DNA from: Alphaproteobacteria bacterium
GTDB taxonomy: Bacteria > Pseudomonadota > Alphaproteobacteria > DSM-16000 > Inquilinaceae
Direction: 5' to 3'
NCBI GenBank assembly: GCA_028281925.1
Contig: JANQIX010000091.1
Span: forward strand, 28,754 to 92,753
DNA: 64,000 nt
The first letter of the stretch is position 1. Each line of letters starts with the position of its first letter. Under the pieces are notes generated by a model that saw nothing but the letters and a program-made list of their open reading frames with translations, searched no databases and had not been told where the DNA came from. Shown in pieces: positions 25,273 to 34,743 of this stretch. The translations under genes and the position numbers were made by a program.

Positions 25273-25929
25273 ATGGACAGCTCTGCGCAGGACGCAATGG
25301 CACAGACAAAAAGCAGCAGCAGCGGCAACGGACCGTCGAGCATCTTCATTCACGAGACCGCGTGGATCGATCAGCCGAGCCGCATCGGCGACGGTACGAA
25401 GATCTGGCATTTCAGTCATGTCCTGCCCAGGACCTCGATCGGCCGGAATTGTACCTTGGGCCAGAACGTCATGGTCGGCCCGGATGTCTCGGTCGGCGAC
25501 AACTGCAAGATCCAGAACAACGTCAGCCTGTACAGCGGCGTGACGCTGGAGGATGGCGTGTTTTGCGGCCCCAGTTGCGTGTTCACGAATGTCGACCGGC
25601 CGCGCGCGGAGATCAATCGTAAGGACGAGTTCCGACCGACGCTGGTGCGCTGCGGCGCCACGATCGGGGCAAACGCGACCATCGTCTGCGGCACGACTTT
25701 GGGGCGCTATTGCTTCGTGGCCGCCGGCGCAGTGGTGACGCAGGACGTGCCCGCGCATGCACTGGTCGCAGGTGTTCCGGCGAAACAGATCGGCTGGGTC
25801 TCCCACGCCGGCGAGCGGCTTGGGGCGGACTTCACGTGCCCCCGCGAAGGCCGTCGCTACCAGCTGACCGAAGATGGATGCCTGAAGGAGATCCTAGGGC
25901 AGGATCAGCCCGACGTTGCGGAGACCTGA
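25273..25929 (+). CDS. wbpD: hexapeptide-repeat N-acetyltransferase, WbpD-like
   Basis: This 218-residue left-handed beta-helix protein begins its helix at IFIHETAWIDQPSRIGDGT and shows repeated hexapeptides (IGRNCTLGQNVMVGPDVSVG). It has the WbpD/WlbB features IWHFSHVLPRTSIG, VFTNVDRPRAEI (active-site Asn-Val region) and AAGAVVTQDVPAHALVAGVPAKQIGWV. WbpD acetylates the 3-amino group of UDP-GlcNAc3NA. It is the only plus-strand gene in this part of the cluster, divergent from wbpE-like. An alternative start lies at 25297. Confidence 0.87.
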   Translation: MDSSAQDAMAQTKSSSSGNGPSSIFIHETAWIDQPSRIGDGTKIWHFSHVLPRTSIGRNCTLGQNVMVGPDVSVGDNCKIQNNVSLYSGVTLEDGVFCGPSCVFTNVDRPRAEINRKDEFRPTLVRCGATIGANATIVCGTTLGRYCFVAAGAVVTQDVPAHALVAGVPAKQIGWVSHAGERLGADFTCPREGRRYQLTEDGCLKEILGQDQPDVAET

Positions 25930-25948
25930 CGGTCGCCTGTGCGCCTCG

Positions 25949-26953
25949 TCAATAGGGGACGTCGATGTCGACCGGCCGGCTGTCGGTGATCGATCGTTGG
26001 CAAGCGTCCAGGACATGCAGAACGCGCATCCCCTCTTGGGCATCGGACGGGGGCCGCGTACCGGTCGTGATCGCGTCAAGGAATGCCGCGCATTCCTCGC
26101 GCAGAGGCTCGACCGGATCGTAGGCGATCTCCTCACCCTTCGCCCGGTTGATGACGGGGATCTCGCCGCTCCAGGCGACTTCGTGCCGATAGAGCTTCAG
26201 CTTCTCCCCGGCGGCGGCAACGTCGTCGAACACAGCCATTGCCTCCGACCCCACGACGACCATCCGCTGTTCCTTATAGGGATGAAGCCACGAAACGAAG
26301 ATGTGTGCGTTTATCCCCTCCGGAAACCAGAGATGCGACAGCGTCGTGTCCGCGACCCCGGGGGTCAGGTGGCTAGTCTCGCTGGCAAAAACCCGCTCGG
26401 GCATCACGCCGGCCAGGGACAGAATCATGGAGATGTCGTGCGGTGCGAACGACCAAAGCGAATTCTCTTCCCGCCGGATCCGGCCAAGATTGGCCCGATT
26501 GGAATAGAGGTAGCGCAGATCGCCCAACGCCCCGTCGCTGACGAGCCGCTTCAACACCCGGAAGACCGGGTGATAGAGAAGCAGATGGCCCACCATGAGG
26601 GTCAGCCGGCTGTCATCTGCGAATGCCGTCAGGCGGCGCCCCTCAGCAATATCGAGACATAACGGCTTCTCGACGAATACATGCTTGCCGGCCCGCAAGG
26701 AGATGTCGGCCAGTCTTCCATGCGTGGCCGCCGGTGTCGCGATGACCACGGCATCGACATCATCTGCCTGCAGCAGCGCGATCGCATCGTCGTAGGGTCT
26801 GGCATCGGGATACTCTGCGGCGATCCGCCCGCGGACTTGGGCATCCGCTTCGGCAAATGCCGTCAGCGTCCCCAGAGCGTGAAAGCTTCGCACGTGGTTT
26901 CGGCCCCAAGGGCCGGCACCGATGACCGCGACGCGCGGCGGAACCATGGTCAT
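25949..26953 (-). CDS. Gfo/Idh/MocA oxidoreductase (candidate WbpB role)
   Basis: The 334-residue protein has an N-terminal Rossmann fold (RVAVIGAGPWGRNHVRSFHALG), the EKPL motif in VFVEKPLCLDIAEG and a C-terminal beta-sheet domain with LWSFAPHDISMILSL (the histidine-aspartate pair of the active site). With wbpE-like and wbpD-like genes on either side it most probably oxidises C3 of a UDP-GlcNAc-uronate, as WbpB does. The sequence is a general Gfo/Idh type, so the assignment rests on context. ATG at 26953 begins the Rossmann domain; a longer open frame upstream is not coding. Confidence 0.85.
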   Translation of the reverse strand: MTMVPPRVAVIGAGPWGRNHVRSFHALGTLTAFAEADAQVRGRIAAEYPDARPYDDAIALLQADDVDAVVIATPAATHGRLADISLRAGKHVFVEKPLCLDIAEGRRLTAFADDSRLTLMVGHLLLYHPVFRVLKRLVSDGALGDLRYLYSNRANLGRIRREENSLWSFAPHDISMILSLAGVMPERVFASETSHLTPGVADTTLSHLWFPEGINAHIFVSWLHPYKEQRMVVVGSEAMAVFDDVAAAGEKLKLYRHEVAWSGEIPVINRAKGEEIAYDPVEPLREECAAFLDAITTGTRPPSDAQEGMRVLHVLDACQRSITDSRPVDIDVPY

Positions 26954-27113
26954 CTCGGCCCTCGGCCAGCCATTGCCATTAGGTCTCCTAGCAACTGGTA
27001 CGCGCCGATGGCAACCGGTGCCACGAACGGGACCGACGCGATCAGGCGATGCCCGCAGCCGAGGCTGGCCCTGCATTTGTTGCCGTCGTGGATGCACAGG
27101 ATCCAGACGGCGC

Positions 27114-28304
27114 TCATACGCGCCGACGCCGCTCTTGCGCCAACGCAGATATCCCCGCGCCCGCCTGTGCCAGGTTTTCCACGGCGCCGGTGAACTCGGC
27201 CGCCTGACTGCGGCCCGAAAACTGGCGTTCGCCCTTCTTCCGCGCGGCCGTGCCGAGCTGCTGCGCCAACTCCGGCTGGCGGACCAGGGCATCCAGCCGT
27301 TCGGCCACGGCCTCGGCGTCGAATGGATCGAAAAGATACCCGGTGACCCCGGGTTCGACCACGCCGGTGAACGACCCTGTCGCCAGCACAGGCACGCCGA
27401 AGCGAGCCGCCTCGATCACGTCGCGGCCCCAAGGGTCGTTTTCGCGCGAGGGACGTACAAGGGCTGTGGCCGCCGCCAGGATCGGCGCGGGATCGGACGC
27501 GTAGCCGCAAAGCTCGATGCGGTCCGCCAGACCCGCGCGGGCACAGCGCGCCTGCAGCTCGGCGGCAAAGCTGCTCTTGCTGCGCGCGCGGCCGAAGACC
27601 TTCAGCGTAATCGGCGGTGCCCCCCTGCGCTCAAGCGCCTCGGCGATATCGACCATGCGGTCGGTGCCCTTCGACGGGTCGAGATTGCCGAAATAGACGG
27701 CAAACGGGCGCTCGGTGTCGGGCACGCGGGGCAGGGGCTCCGGCGCGATGTTCCACATGACCGAGCCAGGAACCCCCTTTCCTGCAGAGCCGGATAGCCG
27801 ACGGAACCGCCCCTCTTCCTGTGGGGAGATGAAGAACAGCCGGTCAACGCACCGGGCCAGCGACCGGGCCAGCCAGCGCCCCCAGCGGTCTTCCGGCCAC
27901 AGGGCACGGCAATGGCCGATCATCGGCAGGTGTGTGCGCGTCTTCAGGCGGCCGGCCAGCAGGAAGAGGCCCTCATAATTCAGATGGATCACCTCTGCGC
28001 CATGGTCGCCCGCAAGGCCCGTCAGCCGCTCGGCCGCCCGTCCCAGCCGCCGCAGCCGGGGCAGAGACGCCAGCAGGATCTTCAGGCCGGTGCCGCGGCG
28101 GGGCACATAGCTGCCAATCTCAGGCACATGAACGGTTGGCACGCCGATCCGCCGGTACCAGTCCACCAGCGGCCCGACCTCCCGATGGGCGACCAGGGGT
28201 GCGATGCGATCGCGGTCGAGGCGCGATATCAGCTCGAACAGACTGCGGGACGAACCGCCCCATCCGCCTTCGATGTCGATATGCAGCGTACGCCTGGCGG
28301 TCAC
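27114..28304 (-). CDS. glycosyltransferase family 4
   Basis: This 396-residue GT-B protein has an N-terminal IDIEGGWGGSSRSLFELISRL glycine-rich loop, PFAVYFGNLDPSKGTDRMVDI and a C-terminal VRPSRENDPWGRDVIEAARF with the EX7E-like pair. The donor and acceptor are unknown. GTG start; its first bases overlap the stop of the asparagine-synthase-like gene upstream, showing coupled translation. A 160-base gap with nothing recognisable separates it from the Gfo/Idh gene. Confidence 0.88.
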   Translation of the reverse strand: MTARRTLHIDIEGGWGGSSRSLFELISRLDRDRIAPLVAHREVGPLVDWYRRIGVPTVHVPEIGSYVPRRGTGLKILLASLPRLRRLGRAAERLTGLAGDHGAEVIHLNYEGLFLLAGRLKTRTHLPMIGHCRALWPEDRWGRWLARSLARCVDRLFFISPQEEGRFRRLSGSAGKGVPGSVMWNIAPEPLPRVPDTERPFAVYFGNLDPSKGTDRMVDIAEALERRGAPPITLKVFGRARSKSSFAAELQARCARAGLADRIELCGYASDPAPILAAATALVRPSRENDPWGRDVIEAARFGVPVLATGSFTGVVEPGVTGYLFDPFDAEAVAERLDALVRQPELAQQLGTAARKKGERQFSGRSQAAEFTGAVENLAQAGAGISALAQERRRRV

Positions 28305-30013
28305 AGCATCGAAGGTCCCTGACGTACGGGCGTACCGTCGAAGGCAAGTCCCTTATCGGCGAGATAGGCTTGCGTATGCCACGAGATCGAATGCAGGTGG
28401 CCGCGGCGGTCACGGACATACGCGGAATAGGGCACGATCGCCGGATTGCAGGTCAGCTCCATCCAGTACTGGAACCAGCGCCGCTCGAACCGGTGCCACC
28501 GGTCCCGTCCCAGAGGTGCATGCACCGCCTTGGCCGCGAGCCGCAGCGGGACGATCCATCGCGGTCGGATGGTCTTGGCATTGACGGGCCAGTCGCGCCA
28601 CACGCCGCCCCAGTCGGCGGCCGTCAGCATGTCGCGGTAGAGGCGCTGGCCTCTCTTGGCCGCTGCGGGTACCCGTTCCCAGAAATCGAGATACTGGGTA
28701 TCCCAAAGCGGCAGGCGCCAGTCCAGGCCGAAATGCTCATAGGTGCGCTGGCCGGAGATGACGAATTTGACCTGGCGATCCTGGAATTCCAGGAATTCTG
28801 CCAGCCCATGCGGCGCGGCATCCGTCGTGTCCGCAATCCCGGCTGCGCGCCATTCTTCTCTGAGGCGTGCTTCCAAGGCGGCACGTGTGTCGGTGCGGTC
28901 AAGGACGTGCCAGAGCCGATAGTGCTTGGTGATGTGGGCATCGAGGACCTGAGCCGCGGCATCCGGCGACGGCCCGCCAAGGCCCGCAGGAATGTGCCCG
29001 CCGGATATGAAGTCGCCGGAGTTGCCGTTGACGATCACGGCATCGGCCGGCAGCCAGCCGCTGTTCTTCAGCGTTGCGATCGCCAGCTGGTCTTGCGGAA
29101 AGGGTGTGGACGCACAGCAATCGGCGTATTGCAGAAAGGCGCGAAAGGCGTTGCTGCGGAAATACGCCCGCTGCCGGGCGACCGACAGCGGCACGAAGGT
29201 CCACGGATAGCCCAGCCGCCGGGCGATACGCCGTGCCGCCTCCGCCTCATGGTTTCCCGGCAGCCCGTAGGAAAAGCAGCGGACATCGCGATGTCCCAGT
29301 GCCGCAAGGCCGGACGCAATCAGGCGAGAATCCATGCCCGCACTGAGGGGGAGGGCGATCGTTCTGCCGCCCACCGATTGCCGGTGCTTGTCGAGAATGG
29401 ACAGCGTCAGGTCGTGGAGATCTCGGGAAAGGCTGTCCCCGTCAGCCTCGGTCGTTCGCCAGGGCGTATACAGGTGATACCGCAGAAGCTGCGGCGCCTT
29501 GCCCGTGCGGAACAGCACCGCCTCTCCGGGGCGAAGCTGCCGCAGATCCTGATAGAGCGTGTCGCCACCGATGGTATAGCCGGACATGGCGAGCGCCACG
29601 GCCCCGTTCCGATCGATGGCATCACCGGAGGTCTCGATGCCGGTGCGCGCCACCAGGCGGGGGCTGCGCGGACCGACGAGAGGCGGTGCCCCTGCCGGCA
29701 CGAACATCAGCGGCGAACTGCGCACGCGGTCGACGGCCGCCAGCACCCAACCGGCGCCTTCCGCCATCAGCGCGAAATGACCGTCGAGCCGTGTCAGCGC
29801 CACTTTCGTGCGCTCGGTATCGCCACCGGCCGCCGTTATGGCAGCCGCTGCTTCCGTCTCGCCGGGCGAAAACAGGTGGCCGAACAGATGGACGGACACG
29901 GGCCCGGTCGCGATCGTGCGCCAGCCGTCTTCGGGCGCGAGGTCGATCGTCGCGGGACGGGTCAGTTTCCGATCGTCAGGCTCCGACGCCGTTACAGGTA
30001 TGACGGGGCTCAC
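28301..30013 (-). CDS. asparagine synthase-like amidotransferase lacking the catalytic N-terminal Cys
   Basis: The 570-residue protein aligns with asparagine synthase B. A degenerate glutaminase-like N-terminal half (RLDGHFALMAEGAGWVLAAVDRVRSSPLMF) starts MSPVIPV and has no Cys at position 2, so it should use ammonia. The synthetase half has the pyrophosphate loop LSAGMDSRLI (SAGMDS at 224-229). In polysaccharide loci such proteins (for example WbpS) amidate a uronic acid, which fits the diacetamido-uronate genes here. GTG start overlapping the acetyltransferase stop. Confidence 0.83.
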   Translation of the reverse strand: MSPVIPVTASEPDDRKLTRPATIDLAPEDGWRTIATGPVSVHLFGHLFSPGETEAAAAITAAGGDTERTKVALTRLDGHFALMAEGAGWVLAAVDRVRSSPLMFVPAGAPPLVGPRSPRLVARTGIETSGDAIDRNGAVALAMSGYTIGGDTLYQDLRQLRPGEAVLFRTGKAPQLLRYHLYTPWRTTEADGDSLSRDLHDLTLSILDKHRQSVGGRTIALPLSAGMDSRLIASGLAALGHRDVRCFSYGLPGNHEAEAARRIARRLGYPWTFVPLSVARQRAYFRSNAFRAFLQYADCCASTPFPQDQLAIATLKNSGWLPADAVIVNGNSGDFISGGHIPAGLGGPSPDAAAQVLDAHITKHYRLWHVLDRTDTRAALEARLREEWRAAGIADTTDAAPHGLAEFLEFQDRQVKFVISGQRTYEHFGLDWRLPLWDTQYLDFWERVPAAAKRGQRLYRDMLTAADWGGVWRDWPVNAKTIRPRWIVPLRLAAKAVHAPLGRDRWHRFERRWFQYWMELTCNPAIVPYSAYVRDRRGHLHSISWHTQAYLADKGLAFDGTPVRQGPSML

Positions 30014-30486
30014 GCCGCACCTTGGGCCGGCGCACGCTCGTACAGCGTATGGTCACCATCCACGCCGACCCTGCTGAAGCCCAGGCGTTCGAACAGACGG
30101 GCCGACGCGGTGTTGTCCCGACGCACCAGGGCCCGCGCTTTCGCGTCTGCGTCGCGATGCCAGAGGCGTCCCAAGGCGTCCTCGATCGCTGCAGCAGCGA
30201 TGCCGCGGCCCCGCGCTTCGGCGATGACGAAGATGTCCACCTCGTGCGCGTCGTCCCGCGCTTCAAGCCGCACCTGACCGACCGGCAACCCTCGTTCTTC
30301 AGCAATCAGCAGGATCACATCCGGCGCCGCGAGGCGCCGCTCGAGCCACTGGCGGTGAGTTTCATAGGGGATCGTCGACCGGGTCAGCCGCTTGTTTCGC
30401 AGTGAATCGGGCGAGTTTACCCAGGCGAACAGGCGCTCGCAGTCGGCCCAGGTCGCGGGGCGCAGTGTCAGCGCGGGCTCTGTCAT
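30010..30486 (-). CDS. GNAT family N-acetyltransferase (possible PseH role)
   Basis: The 158-residue protein has a GNAT fold: LRPATWADCERLFAWVNSPD at the start, PVGQVRLEARDDAHEVDIFV, the acetyl-CoA loop EARGRGIAAAAIEDAL, and a C-terminal NTASARLFERLGFSRVG. The N-terminal FAWVNSPDSLRNKRLT stretch resembles PseH/FlmH-type enzymes that acetylate a 4-amino sugar during nonulosonate synthesis. It overlaps both neighbours by four bases within the nonulosonate set, which supports that role. Acceptor identity is unproven. Confidence 0.82.
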   Translation of the reverse strand: MTEPALTLRPATWADCERLFAWVNSPDSLRNKRLTRSTIPYETHRQWLERRLAAPDVILLIAEERGLPVGQVRLEARDDAHEVDIFVIAEARGRGIAAAAIEDALGRLWHRDADAKARALVRRDNTASARLFERLGFSRVGVDGDHTLYERAPAQGAA

Positions 30487-32549
30487 CTGACCGAGAAGGT
30501 TTGCTGGATCGGCGGCCCCTTCAGGTGCGCCGCCGGGTCGGCATCATCGAGCGCTTCGGCGACGCGGGCCAGGGCCGCCTCCATCGCCGTCAGCGTGTCC
30601 CGCACCACGACGTCCCGATCGTGGGCAAGCGAAAGGTTCAACGACGACAGCAGATAGAGGCCTTCGGCGATGAATTCCTGCCGTAGCAGACTGCGGATGA
30701 TGTTGGCGTCGGTTGGCCCTGCCCCAACGGACAGGCGCGGCCACCATCCTTCGCCTTCGAAGCGGATCGAATTGCCCAGCCCGATACGGTCGAACAATTG
30801 ATTGGCCGCATCGCGCAGGCCGTCCCCGCGCCGCCACAGCCGGCCTGGGACATCCTCGCGTTCCAGCTTGTCGAGCGTCGCGATCGCCGCGGCGATCGAC
30901 AGCGTCTCGCCGCCGAAGGTGGCGGAGAAGAAGATATCTTCCATCCGCGCCATGATGTCGGCGCGGCCGACGACGGCGGCGATCGGCATGCCGTTGGCCA
31001 TGGCCTTGCCGAAGCAGGCGAGATCCGGCGCCACGCCGTAATACGCCTGCGCGCCGCCCATATGCATGCGGAAGCCGGTCACGATCTCGTCGAAGATCAG
31101 CACCGTGCCGTACCGGTGGGCCAGCGCCCGAAGCCCCTCAAGATAGCCTGGCGTCGGCGGGACGGTGCCGGCCGGTTCCAGGATGATCGCAGCGAAGCCA
31201 TCTGGGTCGGCGGCCAACAGGCGGTCGACCGCGTCGAGATCGTTGAAGGGCACCTTGCACGACAGCGCCTTGACGGCTTCCGGAACCCCCAGATCGCGCG
31301 CCGTGGTGCCGATGTACCAGTCATGCCAGCCGTGATAGCCGGCCATGATCACCTTGTCGCGACCGGTATGGGCCCGCGCCAGCCGCACCGCCGCCGTGGT
31401 CGCATCGGATCCGTTCTTGCCGAAGCGCACCTGTTCCGCGCAGGGGATCAGGCGGACCAGGCGTTCCGCCAGCTCCGTCTCCAACGGGCTTGCGAGCGAG
31501 AAGGTGATGCCGTTGGCGAGCTGGCGTTCGATGGCGGCATCCACATCCGCATCCCCGTAGCCGAGGATCGCCGGCAGCAGGCCCATGACGTAATCGATGT
31601 ATTCGTTACCGTCGACGTCCCGAATGCGGCAGCCCCGGCCGCTGACGATGAACAGCGGCGCCGCGCCCTTCACCACCTGCTGGTGGCTCTTGGAGAAAGT
31701 CTGGCTCGCCAGCGGGATCAGGGCGCTCGCCTTCTCGAACAGGGCATCGGACCGGGCGAAGCCGCGCTGTTGGCGCTCGGCATGGCCATGCGCCACCAGA
31801 TCGCGTTCGGTCCCGATATAGGGGCGGCGATGGCCGTTGATGCGGCTCAGCGCCGGCTCTCGCGTCAGCGCGGCGACGACATCGATCCACCGGAAATCCT
31901 CCGGCAGCATCGGCACCACGCGGCGCATGAACTCCAGATCCTCCGGCTCGTCGACCGTCCAGCGCAGATGGGTGAAGTCCGTGTCCGTCACCAGATGCGT
32001 TCGCGTGAAATCGCCGGCCGGCAGCCTGTCCTTCAGACGGCCGTGGATATAGGGCGTCACATGCCCCCGCAGGAACGGGTCCGTCGCTTCGCGGTCGGCC
32101 CGGTCGAGGGCGTCACGCGTGAACACCTCCACATCGAGGCCGTCGGGGTAGGACCGCTTCAGGCCGTTCGACGTATAGTCCGCGCCATCGCGCTGAAACT
32201 GCGCCACCGCATCGTCGATCACACCCGGATCGATCAGCGGGCAGTCGCCGCTGATCCGCACGATCGCCTCGGCCCCGGTTGCCCGGGCGACGCCGACGAA
32301 GCGGCTCAGCACATCGGCTTCCGAGCCGCGGAAAACGGAAAACCCCTCACGCTCGGCATAGGCCGCCAGCGGATCGTCGGCAACATCGACCGTGCAGGCA
32401 AGCCAGACATCCGACACCAGGCGCGCCTTGCGCACGCGGTGCAACACCCAGCCGATCAGCGGCCGGCCGCCCACATCGGCCATCACCTTGCCGGGCAGCC
32501 GGCTCGACGTCATCCGCGCCTGCACGATGGCGACGACCGGCCCGCTCAC
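30483..32549 (-). CDS. fused SpsF-type cytidylyltransferase and class III aminotransferase
   Basis: This is a 688-residue fusion. Residues 1-235 are an SpsF/CMP-sugar nucleotidyltransferase (VAIVQARMTSSRLPGKVM, RISGDCPLIDPGVIDDAV, then LRWTVDEPEDLEFMRRV). Residues 270-688 are a glutamate-1-semialdehyde 2,1-aminomutase-like PLP enzyme (IRDVDGNEYIDYVMG, LIFDEIVTGFR, and FGKAMANGMP with the PLP lysine at K515). A linker near 236-270 carries basic residues. The first part should activate a sugar acid with CTP, the second should transaminate or isomerise an amino group. GTG start after GGGGGAG, overlapping the ATP-grasp stop. The combination suggests an unusual amino-sugar acid. Confidence 0.88.
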   Translation of the reverse strand: MSGPVVAIVQARMTSSRLPGKVMADVGGRPLIGWVLHRVRKARLVSDVWLACTVDVADDPLAAYAEREGFSVFRGSEADVLSRFVGVARATGAEAIVRISGDCPLIDPGVIDDAVAQFQRDGADYTSNGLKRSYPDGLDVEVFTRDALDRADREATDPFLRGHVTPYIHGRLKDRLPAGDFTRTHLVTDTDFTHLRWTVDEPEDLEFMRRVVPMLPEDFRWIDVVAALTREPALSRINGHRRPYIGTERDLVAHGHAERQQRGFARSDALFEKASALIPLASQTFSKSHQQVVKGAAPLFIVSGRGCRIRDVDGNEYIDYVMGLLPAILGYGDADVDAAIERQLANGITFSLASPLETELAERLVRLIPCAEQVRFGKNGSDATTAAVRLARAHTGRDKVIMAGYHGWHDWYIGTTARDLGVPEAVKALSCKVPFNDLDAVDRLLAADPDGFAAIILEPAGTVPPTPGYLEGLRALAHRYGTVLIFDEIVTGFRMHMGGAQAYYGVAPDLACFGKAMANGMPIAAVVGRADIMARMEDIFFSATFGGETLSIAAAIATLDKLEREDVPGRLWRRGDGLRDAANQLFDRIGLGNSIRFEGEGWWPRLSVGAGPTDANIIRSLLRQEFIAEGLYLLSSLNLSLAHDRDVVVRDTLTAMEAALARVAEALDDADPAAHLKGPPIQQTFSVR

Positions 32550-33598
32550 AGCTCCCCCTCAACCACGGTAACGGCCATGTACGGCAGCACCGTGCGGGTC
32601 GCCGGCGGTGGCAGGGGTGGCAGGCTCTCCCCCTTGGCCAGTGAGACCAGATCGTCCAAGAGCGGCACGCCGGCGGCTGTCGCCGCGGCAATGCTGCCGC
32701 TGGGGCGCGGGTTCAGCTCGATGATCCGGGGATCGCCGTTCCTGTCGGACATGATGTCGTAGTCATAGAGCCAGGAGAGCTCCAGCGCGGCGGTGACACG
32801 CTCGCCCAGCGCCAGCAGCCGAGCATCGCCTTCCACGACGCCGCCCCGGAAGGGAATGCCGGCCGGGTTGATGCGCCGGCGTGGTGCCGATCGCAGCACG
32901 CGCCCCTGCCAGGTCAACACATCGATGTCCCAGGCCGGCGGCTGCAGGCGCTCCATCACCATGACCGGCGCCATCTCGGCAACCTCGTCCAGATACCGCT
33001 CGCGGAACACCCGCGGATGGCAGTGCGTCTCGCGTCCGTCGTTGACCGCCTCGGTGCCATCGATGTCGAACCGGGCGACATAGACGTTTCGGCCCCCACG
33101 CGACTTCGCTGGCTTGACGGCGAACTCTCCGCCACTGGCCTCGGCTACAGAACCGACGGCATCGCGCACCTCGTCCGGCCGCTCCGCGACCTGCCAACGC
33201 GGTACGGGCAGGCCGTGATCGCCCAGCAGGCGAAAAGACGCCGCCTTGTCGGACATGCGGCGAAGCGTGCCTTCCGGGGCGCAGGCCAGCAGATGCCCCG
33301 CCGCAGCCACCCGGTCGGCAATCGCCGCCAACGCCAACGCCTCTTCATCCGAACACGGGAGGATCAGATCGGCGCCATGCCGCGCCGCCACGTCCAGGAC
33401 AGCTTCGGCATAGGCAGGATCGGCGCCGTTCGGGACAACGGAGAACACATCGGCGAAGTGCCGCCCGATGGCATCGGCACTTTGATCGACGCCGATCACC
33501 GACACGCGATGCCGTTCGCTGGTCTGAAGCGTGCGAATGGTCAACGGCGACATCGCTCCCCCCACCGAGGTGAGGAGGACGCGGAACGGTATGGTCAC
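32546..33598 (-). CDS. ATP-grasp ligase (carbamoyl-phosphate-synthase-like)
   Basis: The 350-residue protein has an N-terminal pre-ATP-grasp Rossmann region (RVLLTSVGGAMSPLTIRTL), a central lid with FAVKPAKSRGGRNVYV, and a C-terminal metal site IIELNPRPSGSI. It should ligate a carboxylate to an amine or thiol with ATP through an acyl-phosphate. Within the nonulosonate operon it may attach an amino acid or acyl group to a sugar amine. It overlaps both the neuB-like and the fusion gene (GTGA junctions). GTG start with GGAGGG upstream. Confidence 0.84.
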   Translation of the reverse strand: MTIPFRVLLTSVGGAMSPLTIRTLQTSERHRVSVIGVDQSADAIGRHFADVFSVVPNGADPAYAEAVLDVAARHGADLILPCSDEEALALAAIADRVAAAGHLLACAPEGTLRRMSDKAASFRLLGDHGLPVPRWQVAERPDEVRDAVGSVAEASGGEFAVKPAKSRGGRNVYVARFDIDGTEAVNDGRETHCHPRVFRERYLDEVAEMAPVMVMERLQPPAWDIDVLTWQGRVLRSAPRRRINPAGIPFRGGVVEGDARLLALGERVTAALELSWLYDYDIMSDRNGDPRIIELNPRPSGSIAAATAAGVPLLDDLVSLAKGESLPPLPPPATRTVLPYMAVTVVEGEL

Positions 33599-34620
33599 AA
33601 ACCCTCCACGAATTCCGGTCGGAGGATTTCGCCCGGCGCGATGGGCCGCTTGGCGACATGGCCGAGCACGCGATCCAGTTCGTTCGCGGGCATGACGCCT
33701 TCGCCCGATTTGGTGCGCTTCATGGCGATGTCGGCTTCCTCCAGCGCCTTGCCGGCCGAGATGAAGCGCCGCGCGACGAGAAAGCGGTATCGGCCGCCGC
33801 GCAACGGCTCCTCATCCGGCACCGGTGCCTTCTGGGCGAAGCCCAGCATGCGCTCCACCTCCCGCACGCCCGCCACCAGCCGGGCGAAGTCCTCAGGCTC
33901 GGCGGAAATGCTGTGGTCGGCCCCCGGCATGTGACTGTCCAGAGTGAAGTGCTTTTCGATCAGCGTGGCCCCAAGCGCAACGGCAGCGACACAGGCCGTA
34001 TCGCCCTGATAGTGGTCCGAGTACCCGACCGGCCAGCGGAAATGCGCCGCCATCGCGGGGATCGCGCGGAGATTCAATGTGCCGGCCGGGGCAGGATAGA
34101 GCGACGTGCACTGCAGGATCGCTAAGCCCCGTGCGCCGGTCCCCTCGGCGGCAGCAACGGCGGCTTCCACCTCCGACAGCCGTGCCATCCCGGTGGAGAC
34201 GATCAGCGGCAGGCCGGTTGCGGCAGCACGTCGGATCAACGGCAGGTTGGTCAACAACCCGGACGAAATCTTGATGGCGGGCATGCCGGCCGCCAGCATC
34301 AGCTCCACGCTTGGCACGTCGCCCGGTGTGGAAAACAGGATGATGCCATGCTGCCGGGCAATACGGCCAAGCCGGTTCAACGCATCGAGCGCGAAAGCCT
34401 TGCCCTGGAATTCCTCGTAAGACGGCGTGCCGGGCTGGTAGCTGTCATCGACGGAGACGGTCTGCAGTTTGACGGCATCGGCACCGGCCTTGGCCGCCGC
34501 TTCGATCATGGCGGCGGCCGTACCTTCGTCGCCGCCGTGATTGATGCCGATCTCGGCTATGACAAAGACCGGATGGCCCGCGCCGACCGCCCGCCCCGCG
34601 ATATCGAAACCCATCGACAT
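33595..34620 (-). CDS. sialic/pseudaminic acid synthase (NeuB/PseI family)
   Basis: The 341-residue enzyme condenses phosphoenolpyruvate with a six-carbon amino sugar to a nine-carbon 2-keto-3-deoxy acid. The TIM barrel contains FVIAEIGINHGGDEG, DAVKLQTV, KISSGLLTNLPLI, LIVSTGMA and GYSDHYQGD. A C-terminal SAF/antifreeze-like domain begins near KRTKSGEGVMPANELD. NeuB, LegI and PseI cannot be separated by eye. The following gene is overlapped (ATP-grasp), and a 123-base gap precedes the PseG-like gene. Confidence 0.93.
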   Translation of the reverse strand: MSMGFDIAGRAVGAGHPVFVIAEIGINHGGDEGTAAAMIEAAAKAGADAVKLQTVSVDDSYQPGTPSYEEFQGKAFALDALNRLGRIARQHGIILFSTPGDVPSVELMLAAGMPAIKISSGLLTNLPLIRRAAATGLPLIVSTGMARLSEVEAAVAAAEGTGARGLAILQCTSLYPAPAGTLNLRAIPAMAAHFRWPVGYSDHYQGDTACVAAVALGATLIEKHFTLDSHMPGADHSISAEPEDFARLVAGVREVERMLGFAQKAPVPDEEPLRGGRYRFLVARRFISAGKALEEADIAMKRTKSGEGVMPANELDRVLGHVAKRPIAPGEILRPEFVEGL

Positions 34621-34743
34621 GGAAACTCTCAGCTCACGTGAGAGAACATCGGGCGTTCATCGCCCTCACAGTGCACACAATCACGATGCCCGATTGCGCC
34701 CATTCGGTCCACCGGCGTCTCGCCTCACGTTCTGGCGGGCTGC

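Noticed and set aside
27293..27510. Long minus-strand extensions of the oxidoreductase and other long frames in the glycan region
   Set aside because: High GC leaves many long open frames; the extra residues show no family match and overlap the true glycosyltransferase gene.
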